5,713 nucleotides of DNA, taken from assembly GCA_964436315.1 (NCBI GenBank), contig CAYTCZ010000196.1, positions 1 through 5,713 of the forward strand, read 5' to 3'. Under the pieces are notes generated by a model, which did not search any database, was not told the origin of the DNA, and was given only the letters and a program-made list of their open reading frames with translations. Positions 1 to 5,675 of this stretch are shown here, piece after piece. Numbering within the stretch: the stretch's first letter is position 1; each line of letters opens with the position of its first letter. This DNA comes from CAYTCZ01 sp964436315. Its GTDB lineage: Bacteria; Actinomycetota; Thermoleophilia; Gaiellales; Gaiellaceae. The translations under genes were made by a program, and so were the position numbers.

Positions 1-1382
1 GAGAGTCGATTCAGCTCTCCGGCACGACCGACTACGTCTCCCCCGAGCAGATCGCCGATGGGACGGCTGATGCACAGTCTGACCTCTATGCCCTCGGAGC
101 ACTCCTCTACGAGTCGCTGACCGGAGATGTTCCCTACCCCAAAGAGCGCAAGCTGCAAGTCCTCTTCGCCCACGTCAACGATCCACCACCCAGGCCCACC
201 GAGGTCAAGCGGGAGCTTCCTGAGGCGATCGACAGCGTTATCGCCACTGCGATGGCCAAGGAGCCCGAGAATCGCTACGAGACGGGTGCCGACCTGGCGG
301 AGGCGGCCCGAACGGCGCTCGGCCTCGACCAGCCCCGCTTCACCCGTCGGCGGCTCCTCCTCCTCGCCAGCGCCACCGCTCTTGCCGGGGCCGCGGTGGC
401 AGCCGTGCCGGCGATCGTTCTCACACGCGGCGGCGGGGAGACGTCGTCCGAATCCTTCCTTCCGCTTACCAGCGATTCCCTCATTCGGATCGATCCCGAG
501 CACAACGAGATCGTCGCCGCCCAACCTCTTCCGGGGAGCCCAGCACTACTCGCATTGAACGCCAACTCTGTGTGGGTGGCCGCGACCAACGAGAAGAAGC
601 TCCTCAACGCAGATCCGAGCACCGGGGCGCTCGTCGAGGAGATCGACGTCTCGCAGGCGGGTAGGCCGGCCGCTATCGCCGCCGGCCCAGACACCGTCTG
701 GCTGGGGAATCCCTCGGAGGACGTCATTGCCGATCAAGCCGGCGGCCCGCTTTGGAAGTACGACGTTCGCCAGCACTTGCTCGAAGAGGCAGTCGCCAAT
801 GAGCAGATCGAGCAGGCCTTTGGAGGAGTCGATCACGGCCTGCCCGGTGGTCTCCTCCTCACCCGAGAGGCGCTCTGGGCCGGATGTGACATCACCTTCC
901 GCATCGACCCCAGTACCGGCGCGCTCGTGGCCCAGATCGACACTCCCACCGCCTTCATGGCGGTGGGCGGAGACTCCGTGTGGACGGTGGAGGCGGCGTT
1001 CTATACCGGCCTGCCGCCGGAGACGAGCAGGATCCATCGGATCGACCCGAGCACCAACGAGATCGCCCAATCGATCGACGTCGAGTTCTTCGTCACCGGG
1101 ATGGCATGGGCCGAAGGTGCCCTCTGGGTCGCCAACGGAGACCAGGACGCGGTGACCATGATCGATCCGTCCTCCGGTGCCCCCACCGGATCCGTCCGGG
1201 TAGGACGAAGCCCGAGCGTTGTTGCGAATGGCAGCGGCGCTATCTGGGTTGGTAGTGACCGCGATGGGACGGTGACGCGGGTCGACCCCGCAACTCTCAA
1301 TGTGAGCACGATCGACGTCGGTGGTACTGCGGGTGACATCGCCGCCCACGGGGACGGCGTCTGGGTGACGGTGAGGCCGTGA
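1..1382 (+). CDS. Ser/Thr protein kinase with extracellular beta-propeller sensor (kinase A), 5'-truncated by window edge
   Basis: Membrane-bound eukaryotic-type Ser/Thr kinase, expected to phosphorylate cytoplasmic proteins in response to an extracytoplasmic signal. The frame is open from base 3 and gives 459 residues. The visible part starts in the activation loop (SGTTDYVSPEQ, fragment residues 6-16), followed by SDLYALGALLYESLTG and the C-lobe to about residue 105. A membrane helix follows (about 118-140, preceded by TRRR). The rest is outside the cell: about 310 residues with seven repeats of the RIDPsTgxiv...VWV type (W-containing strands SVWVA, TVWLG, ALWAG, SVWTV, ALWVA, AIWVG, GVWVT), which suggests a seven-bladed YVTN/NHL-like propeller. 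The Gly-rich loop, catalytic Lys, HRD and DFG must lie upstream; by alignment with kinase B about 174 residues are missing, so activity cannot be judged here. An ATG at 252 lies inside the kinase domain and is not the start. The stop overlaps the next gene's GTG by 4 bases, so the two are probably co-translated. Confidence 0.93.
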   Translation, partial: ESIQLSGTTDYVSPEQIADGTADAQSDLYALGALLYESLTGDVPYPKERKLQVLFAHVNDPPPRPTEVKRELPEAIDSVIATAMAKEPENRYETGADLAEAARTALGLDQPRFTRRRLLLLASATALAGAAVAAVPAIVLTRGGGETSSESFLPLTSDSLIRIDPEHNEIVAAQPLPGSPALLALNANSVWVAATNEKKLLNADPSTGALVEEIDVSQAGRPAAIAAGPDTVWLGNPSEDVIADQAGGPLWKYDVRQHLLEEAVANEQIEQAFGGVDHGLPGGLLLTREALWAGCDITFRIDPSTGALVAQIDTPTAFMAVGGDSVWTVEAAFYTGLPPETSRIHRIDPSTNEIAQSIDVEFFVTGMAWAEGALWVANGDQDAVTMIDPSSGAPTGSVRVGRSPSVVANGSGAIWVGSDRDGTVTRVDPATLNVSTIDVGGTAGDIAAHGDGVWVTVRP

Positions 1383-3058
1383 CGAAGTTCGACAAGGCCA
1401 TAACTCGGAAGGAACTCGTCGCTGCCGGAGCGCTAACGTCGTTCGGCCTCCTGCTGGCCGCTTGCGGCGGAAATGGGAGCGAAACATCGTCCCCCGCTCC
1501 GGCTGCATCCCCGACGCCCGAGGATCTGCCCGAGCCTTCGCCGACACCGGCGCCGAGCGAGGAAGCCCCCCTCAAGCAAGGACTGGCAGAGGGCATGTAT
1601 GGAGGGCCAACTGGGTTCGAGGGTGCCGAGCGCTACCAGTACCCGTTCGATTCCGAGGAAGGTCGGGCGATCTCAGCTCTGCGCCGACTACGTCGAGATG
1701 GCATCGCGCCCGACTCGCTCGTCGTTCAGGTTGACACGTTCTTCCGCCCGCAGCTCGAGACACCTTATGCCCCGGAGGGGCCGAGTTTCACTCAGCTCTT
1801 CGAGGACGAGACCGGGATTCGAATTCGGCTGATCGAAGTGAACTTCATCGACCCGAATCTGCAGGCGGCCGAAACTCGCGATGGGAGCTTCGACGTCGTT
1901 GGCGTTTGGACCGTGAATCTGGGCACTATGGCCGAGACTGGATTGCTCCGGCCGCTCGACGACTTCGTTGAGGCCCATCGACCCAGCTGGCTCGACCCGA
2001 GGCTTGGCTACGCGGGCGGAGAGCGGATCGTCAAGTTCTACAACACCTACAAGGGACAGACGTACCGGGTCGCGCTTGACAATGACATCCAGCCCGTCGC
2101 GTATCGAGCCGACCTCCTAGAGAACGAGGTTGAACAGGCGAGGTTTGAAGACCGGTACGGCCGCGAGCTCCGGTTCCCCCTCACATGGGACGAGCAGGCA
2201 GACGTTGCCGCGTTCTTCACCCGGCCGAATGACAATCCACCACTTTACGGTTCGGTTGAGCGGAAGTTCGACTTCTCCGGCTGGGTCAACTGGGCAAACC
2301 GCCTCCTCCCTTCGGAAGACCCGGACTTCTTCTATCTCGCCGATGACGGTGCAGCGAACGTCAACAACGAGGCGGGTATTAGAGCGACCGAAGAGCACAA
2401 GCGGTCGCTTCAATGGTCAGAGCCTGGAGCCGTGGACAACCCCTTCGAGGTTCAATTCGAGCTAATGACCGGAGGTACCGGCTTCATGGGAGGAACGTGG
2501 CCGGCCACATTTCGTCTGTTTCCGGGACTCCCGTTCGGCTTCAAGGCAGAGATTTCCCCGGGGCGCCTCGTAGACGGCGGGCTTCTTCGTCGCTCGACTG
2601 AGTTCGCCGGTCCAGGCGGCTCGGTGAATGCATTCGCCCAGAAGTCGCGGCATGAGGCTGCATATCTCTACCTACAGTGGGCCGGTAGCGCCCGAATCAA
2701 CGCGTGGCTTACCAGCAAGGCAGAGAGTGGCCTCGATCCCCTTCACACGTACAGCCTGACTGATCCCGGAGTCGCTACCAGGTATGGCAAGCAGCCGCTG
2801 GAGAAGATGGGGGAGATCATGCCGCGAACGGTCCCAGGCGTTATGAGTCTCGATCGTTCACTCGAGTACCAGGACATACTTCGAGGGCAGCTGCGCAAAC
2901 ACTTGACCGACCAGCAGTCGGCGGAACGGACGATGAAAAACGTCGAGGAGGGCTGGAACGCACTTACCGAGGAGATCGGTGTCGAGCGTCAGGTGGGGGC
3001 ACTGGCTCACCTTCGCCGGGCTTTCCCAACCGTCGTGGACGATCCCACTACCGCGTAA
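1379..3058 (+). CDS. Extracellular solute-binding lipoprotein, ABC family 1-like
   Basis: Probable ABC-type solute-binding protein (family 1, the UgpB/MalE type for sugars and related compounds) anchored outside the membrane; the ligand is not predictable. GTG start in a GTGA overlap with kinase A; GGGTGA ten bases upstream can serve as ribosome site. The N-terminus is a lipoprotein signal (ITRKEL, then a hydrophobic run, lipobox LLAAC with Cys29). A Pro/Ser/Thr/Glu-rich linker follows (about 32-67). Lobe motifs: FTQLFEDETGIRIRLIEV (about 137-155), FDVVGVWTVNLGTMAETGLLRPLDDF in two parts (about 171-196), a late GTGFMGGTWPATF segment near 365-380, then GGSVNAFAQKSRHEAAYLYLQW, and a C-terminal helical region (EYQDILRG...WNALTEEIG) typical of the family. 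At 559 residues it is longer than the usual 400-450, partly because of the linker. No permease or ATPase is adjacent. Its pairing with a propeller kinase suggests a role in sensing instead of, or as well as, uptake; that is inference. Confidence 0.85.
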   Translation: MTKFDKAITRKELVAAGALTSFGLLLAACGGNGSETSSPAPAASPTPEDLPEPSPTPAPSEEAPLKQGLAEGMYGGPTGFEGAERYQYPFDSEEGRAISALRRLRRDGIAPDSLVVQVDTFFRPQLETPYAPEGPSFTQLFEDETGIRIRLIEVNFIDPNLQAAETRDGSFDVVGVWTVNLGTMAETGLLRPLDDFVEAHRPSWLDPRLGYAGGERIVKFYNTYKGQTYRVALDNDIQPVAYRADLLENEVEQARFEDRYGRELRFPLTWDEQADVAAFFTRPNDNPPLYGSVERKFDFSGWVNWANRLLPSEDPDFFYLADDGAANVNNEAGIRATEEHKRSLQWSEPGAVDNPFEVQFELMTGGTGFMGGTWPATFRLFPGLPFGFKAEISPGRLVDGGLLRRSTEFAGPGGSVNAFAQKSRHEAAYLYLQWAGSARINAWLTSKAESGLDPLHTYSLTDPGVATRYGKQPLEKMGEIMPRTVPGVMSLDRSLEYQDILRGQLRKHLTDQQSAERTMKNVEEGWNALTEEIGVERQVGALAHLRRAFPTVVDDPTTA

Positions 3059-3101
3059 GAGTTCGTCTGCTCTCCAGTGCTCGCGACCAAAGACGACCGA
3101 G

Positions 3102-4865
3102 CTACGGCCGCACCGTCACCCAGACTCCTTCTTCCGATGCTGCCACATCGGTGGGCGCACCACCGACATCGATCGTCTCGATGTTGAACGTTTCGGGGTT
3201 AATTCGCGAAAGCGTGCCATCGCGAGCGCTGACAACCCAGATGTCGCCGCCCGCGAAAGCTGCCGCCACCGGCTGGCGGTCGACCGGGATGGAGACGGCG
3301 TCCTTTGTCGTTGGGTCCAGCCGGATGAGCTCGTTGTCCTGAGGAGAAGGAATCCAGACAAAACCGGCACCGACCGCAATGGTCTGGGGAAGCGTCGAGC
3401 CCATCACGAGCTCGATCGTCGTAGCGACTTCGTTCGTTTCGCGATCGACTTCCAGCAGCGTGGGGATGGGCCGTGGCGACGGACCAAAGGTCTCGATCAG
3501 GACCCAGACGCGCTCCTCGTCGACGGGGGCACCGACGAGATCCGTGGCTTCAAAGCCCGATGCGACCTCTTCAAAGCCTCGCGATGAAGGATCGAATGCC
3601 CAAACAGACGCACTGTCCGCGAGAAGGCGGCCGAAGAATGTGACCAAGATGCTCTCGTCCTCGACGGCGATCTTCCCTGGGTCCTGATCCTCTGCGACGT
3701 CAAGACGAACGCTTTCCGCGATCTCATCGGATTGCGGATCGATGCGCGAAAGGGTTCGTTCAGACTTGTTCAAGACCCAAATCCCAGCGCCCCCGGCCGA
3801 GACATCGTCTGCGCTTCCCTCGAGTTCGATCGTGGCGACTAGCTCGCCGGTCTCCTGATCAATTCGCTGAACCGCATCGGTCGTGATCTCGGTTGTTCCT
3901 TGCGGCCGAGCTTCATCGGACCCGCCCGTGAGCAGGACGGCAGGGATGGCGACCGCTGCGGCGATTACAAGCGCCAAGACGCCGACGAGCGCGGCGATCT
4001 GCCAGGGCGGGCGGCCCGGCTCAGGGAAAGCCGCGGCGGCGGCCTCAGCAAGCTCAGCGCCATTCGAGTAGCGATCCTCTGGCTCCTTCGCCATCGCCTT
4101 CGCGATGACCTCATCGACAGCCTCGGGGAGCTCGGGTCGAACGTCGGTGGGCTTGGGGGGCGGATCGTTGACGTGGGCAAAAAGGACCTGGAGCTTGCGC
4201 TCTCGCGGGTAGGGAACCTCTCCGGTCAGGCTCTCGTATATGAGCGCGCCGAGCGAGTAGATATCCGAGCGCGCCTCGGCGGTTCCATCGGCAACCTGCT
4301 CGGGCGACACATAGTCCGTCGTGCCCGAAAGCTGAATCGAGGCGCGGGCCTCCTCGGCAGTCGAGGCGGGCTTCGTTAGGCCGAAGTCCGCCAGGTAGGC
4401 GTGCTCCTTCTTTCCGTCGAGAGCAATCAGGACGTTGGAGGGCTTGACGTCACGGTGGACGAGGCCGCGCTCGTGAGCGGCGTCGAGTCCATCGGCGACT
4501 TGGCTCACGAGATCGAGCGCCCGCTTCGGCTCGAGGGCACCTTCTTGCGTGAGAAGAGCTTTCAGATCCGTCCCAGCGACATAGCGCATGGCGATGTAGA
4601 GCTGGCCATCGGCCTCGGCGGCCTCGTAGATCGGGATCACGTTCGGATGGTCGATCGAGGCGGCCAGGCGCCACTCGAGCCGAAATCGCTCCCGGAATCC
4701 CTCATCGTCGGAAAGCTCCGGGCTCATCAGCTTCAGCGCGACCTTGCGCCCGAGCGCGAGATCCTCGGCCCGGTAGACGACGCTCATCCCGCCTTGGCCG
4801 ATCAGCTCTTCGATCCGGTAACCGGCAAGGCGAGTACCGATGCGGGAATCAAGGCCTACTTCCAC
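3102..4865 (-). CDS. Ser/Thr protein kinase with extracellular beta-propeller-like sensor (kinase B), complete
   Basis: Complete 587-residue transmembrane Ser/Thr kinase of the bacterial PknB-like group. Kinase domain about 16-280: Gly-rich loop GQGGMSVVY (23-31), VALK with Lys45, alpha-C Glu64, HRDVKPSN with Asp139 and Asn144, DFG 160-162, activation loop SGTTDYVSPEQ (180-190; Thr182/Thr183 are possible autophosphorylation sites) and SDIYSLG with Asp201. All catalytic residues are present, so it should be active. One membrane helix (about 289-312) leads to an extracellular domain of about 275 residues with RIDPqs/RLDPtt and GxVWV-type repeats, about six recognisable, again propeller-like. 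No PASTA repeats. The GTG start is supported by GGAG seven bases upstream and by the family N-terminus reaching the Gly-rich loop 23 residues in. It is a paralogue of kinase A in inverted orientation: about 80% identity over the kinase C-lobe, much lower in the sensor, and both end in GVWVTVRP. It has its own candidate promoter, facing away from the toxin-antitoxin operon. Confidence 0.95.
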   Translation of the reverse strand: MEVGLDSRIGTRLAGYRIEELIGQGGMSVVYRAEDLALGRKVALKLMSPELSDDEGFRERFRLEWRLAASIDHPNVIPIYEAAEADGQLYIAMRYVAGTDLKALLTQEGALEPKRALDLVSQVADGLDAAHERGLVHRDVKPSNVLIALDGKKEHAYLADFGLTKPASTAEEARASIQLSGTTDYVSPEQVADGTAEARSDIYSLGALIYESLTGEVPYPRERKLQVLFAHVNDPPPKPTDVRPELPEAVDEVIAKAMAKEPEDRYSNGAELAEAAAAAFPEPGRPPWQIAALVGVLALVIAAAVAIPAVLLTGGSDEARPQGTTEITTDAVQRIDQETGELVATIELEGSADDVSAGGAGIWVLNKSERTLSRIDPQSDEIAESVRLDVAEDQDPGKIAVEDESILVTFFGRLLADSASVWAFDPSSRGFEEVASGFEATDLVGAPVDEERVWVLIETFGPSPRPIPTLLEVDRETNEVATTIELVMGSTLPQTIAVGAGFVWIPSPQDNELIRLDPTTKDAVSIPVDRQPVAAAFAGGDIWVVSARDGTLSRINPETFNIETIDVGGAPTDVAASEEGVWVTVRP

Positions 4866-4872
4866 TTACCTA

Positions 4873-4876
4873 CTCC
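4873..4876 (-). promoter_or_regulatory. Ribosome binding site of kinase B
   Basis: GGAG on the minus strand, seven bases before the GTG start at 4865. It decides the GTG start of kinase B, since no better in-frame start precedes the kinase fold. Confidence 0.65.
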
Positions 4877-4885
4877 GCACCGTCG

Positions 4886-4914
4886 AGGATAGAGCTAACG
4901 GTGACGAAAGTCAG
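4886..4914 (-). promoter_or_regulatory. Candidate sigma-70-type promoter of kinase B
   Basis: On the minus strand, CTGACT (4914-4909; 4 of 6 matches to TTGACA) and TATCCT (4891-4886; 4 of 6 matches to TATAAT) are separated by exactly 17 bases. A start about seven bases further would leave a leader of roughly 14 bases that still contains the GGAG site. Box identities and spacing are seen directly; promoter activity is inferred. Confidence 0.45.
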
Positions 4915-4935
4915 CCTTTCCAAAGGCGAGGCTGA
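4911..4935. repeat. Nested inverted repeat between kinase B and vapB
   Basis: Outer arms TCAGCCT (4911-4917) and AGGCTGA (4929-4935) are perfect 7-bp complements around 11 bases. Inside them, GCCTTT (4914-4919) and AAAGGC (4922-4927) form another perfect 6-bp pair around CC; the two pairings compete for the same bases. The element overlaps the candidate -35 box of kinase B and lies just upstream of the antitoxin promoter, so it is a possible operator for either divergent unit. No binding protein can be named. Confidence 0.4.
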
Positions 4936-4941
4936 AACTAT

Positions 4942-4971
4942 TTATCCACTGTTACGTAAACTATGTATACT
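4942..4971 (+). promoter_or_regulatory. Candidate leaderless promoter of the vapBC-type operon
   Basis: TATACT (4966-4971; 5 of 6 matches to TATAAT) ends six bases before the GTG at 4978, so transcription would begin at or next to the start codon. TTATCC (4942-4947) is a weak -35 candidate at 18-base spacing. No Shine-Dalgarno sequence precedes the GTG, which agrees with a leaderless mRNA, a common form in Actinobacteria. Confidence 0.5.
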
Positions 4972-4979
4972 TGGTACGT
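4952..4979. promoter_or_regulatory. Candidate VapB operator (dyad symmetry over the -10 box)
   Basis: The 8-bp palindrome TTACGTAA (4952-4959) and the 6-bp palindrome GTATAC (4965-4970) lie next to each other. A wider dyad, ACGTA (4954-4958) and TACGT (4975-4979), is centred on the -10 box. Ribbon-helix-helix antitoxins usually repress their own operon by binding such short inverted repeats. The symmetry is seen; binding by this antitoxin is inferred. Confidence 0.4.
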
Positions 4980-5208
4980 GAAGACGATTACTATCACGAT
5001 CCCCGAGGAGCTCGACGCCCAAGCCGCGGCCGAGGCGAAACGGCGAGGGATCTCGAAATCCGAACTGATCCGACGCGGCCTGGCGACGGAGATTCCGAAT
5101 CGCCCACCTCAGCCGACCCAGGATCTCTGGCTTGAGCTGGCCGGCTTTGTCGAAGATGACTTGAGCACAGAGCCAGGCGAGATCGACCGAGTCGTCTACG
5201 GAGCGTGA
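4978..5208 (+). CDS. vapB: VapB-type ribbon-helix-helix antitoxin
   Basis: Small antitoxin of 76 residues that should bind and block the toxin encoded next to it and repress the operon as a DNA-bound dimer. An N-terminal beta strand (KTITITI, residues 2-8) is followed by helix A (about 10-22) and helix B starting at RGISKSELIRRGL (23-35), the ribbon-helix-helix (CopG/MetJ) pattern. The C-terminal part (DLWLELAGFVEDDL...EIDRVVYGA) resembles the toxin-wrapping tail of such antitoxins. I chose the GTG at 4978: an ATG at 4963 would add MYTWY but overlaps the -10 box, has no ribosome site, and puts extra residues before the strand where this family usually begins. The stop overlaps the toxin's GTG start by 4 bases. 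The exact family is less sure than the fold; the symbol is by type only. Confidence 0.85.
   Translation: MKTITITIPEELDAQAAAEAKRRGISKSELIRRGLATEIPNRPPQPTQDLWLELAGFVEDDLSTEPGEIDRVVYGA
5139..5155 (+). repeat. 17-base direct repeat, copy 1 (inside the antitoxin)
   Basis: GGCCGGCTTTGTCGAAG, identical to 5588-5604. It encodes AGFVE at antitoxin residues 55-59, in the same codon phase as the copy in the toxin gene. Confidence 0.8.
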
Positions 5209-5615
5209 AGTTCGCTGACACGAGCTGGTGGGTCGCCTGGTCGCTAACTGGCGATCGCCATCACGCCGACGCACTGTCGATGCTTTCGCGGCTGGGGCGA
5301 GCGGAGCAGGTGTTGACAACCAACTTCGTCCTCGGAGAGACCTGGACGTTCCTTCGTCGGAAACACGGTCACCGATCAGCCGTCGCCTTCATCGATCGCA
5401 TCGACGCCCTTACGGAGAGCAACAAACTGTCCCTGCACCGGGTGAGTCGCGAACAGGAAACCAGGGCGTGGGCGTGGCTCCGTAAGCGCGACGAACGCAG
5501 CTATTCGTTCGTTGATGCAACGAGCTTCGCGGTGATGCGAGACCGACGCCTGCGGGAGGCGCTTGCATTCGACCGAGACTTCGCAGCGGCCGGCTTTGTC
5601 GAAGTTCAACCGTAA
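5205..5615 (+). CDS. vapC: VapC-type PIN-domain toxin (putative ribonuclease)
   Basis: PIN-domain protein of 136 residues, the usual VapC length, expected to be a Mg2+-dependent endoribonuclease that stops growth when its antitoxin is lost. Acidic residues are in the expected places: Asp5 (KFADTSWW), Glu45 (NFVLGETWTFL), Asp104 (SFVDATSFAVM) and Asp123, with Asp125 nearby (LAFDRDFAAAGF). The set is complete, so the enzyme should be active. The GTG start is in a GTGA overlap with the antitoxin stop, and there is no well-placed separate ribosome site, so translation is probably coupled, keeping toxin output tied to antitoxin. The RNA target (tRNA, rRNA or mRNA) cannot be read from sequence. The stop is followed at once by a 22-bp inverted repeat. 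Confidence 0.92.
   Translation: MKFADTSWWVAWSLTGDRHHADALSMLSRLGRAEQVLTTNFVLGETWTFLRRKHGHRSAVAFIDRIDALTESNKLSLHRVSREQETRAWAWLRKRDERSYSFVDATSFAVMRDRRLREALAFDRDFAAAGFVEVQP
5588..5604 (+). repeat. 17-base direct repeat, copy 2 (end of the toxin)
   Basis: Same 17 bases as 5139-5155, 449 bases downstream. It encodes AGFVE at toxin residues 129-133, four codons from the stop. Recombination between the copies would delete nearly all of the toxin gene and leave an antitoxin ending in AGFVEVQP. Confidence 0.8.
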
Positions 5616-5616
5616 A

Positions 5617-5672
5617 GGGGTCAGGTCCGCGCTGTTGCACCGAGCGCAGCGCAACAGCGCGGACCTGACCCC
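5617..5672. repeat. Perfect 22-bp inverted repeat, possible REP/RAYT-type palindrome
   Basis: Arms 5617-5638 and 5651-5672 are exact reverse complements around a 12-base loop (5639-5650). The element begins GGGGTCAGGTCC and ends GGACCTGACCCC, and starts one base after the toxin stop. Complementarity breaks on both outer sides (A opposite A). No run of T follows on the + strand, so it is not a standard intrinsic terminator, though as RNA it would form a very stable hairpin that could protect or end the vapBC message. From memory, GGGGTCAGG-type palindromes often occur near REP-associated tyrosine transposase genes; none lies within the window. A mobile palindrome or a bidirectional barrier between convergent genes are the alternatives. 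Confidence 0.75.
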
Positions 5673-5675
5673 ATC

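Noticed and set aside
168..172. Kinase pair as terminal repeats of a transposon carrying the lipoprotein gene
   Set aside because: The inverted similarity is protein-coding, diverged at synonymous sites and not bounded by target duplications or a transposase.
252..254. ATG as the start of kinase A
   Set aside because: The same frame is open to the window edge and the upstream part matches the kinase B activation loop and C-lobe without gaps, so the gene starts outside the window.
546..1547. Long open frame on the minus strand opposite kinase A and the start of the lipoprotein gene
   Set aside because: High-GC DNA leaves long antisense frames open; its protein has no recognisable fold, spans two real genes and is Arg/Gly/His-rich as expected of a shadow.
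3063..3096. TCGTCT...AGACGA inverted repeat as a terminator between the convergent genes
   Set aside because: The arms are only 6 bp, the loop is 22 bases and no T run follows.
2979..3587. Plus-strand open frame running across the lipoprotein end into the kinase B region
   Set aside because: It lies antisense to the conserved kinase B propeller and shows no motif.
4401..4892. Plus-strand open frame opposite the N-terminal part of kinase B
   Set aside because: It is antisense to the Gly-rich loop and HRD/DFG motifs, which are unmistakable on the other strand.
4963..4965. ATG as the antitoxin start
   Set aside because: It overlaps the -10 box, lacks a ribosome site and would add five residues before the usual N-terminal strand; GTG 4978 fits better.
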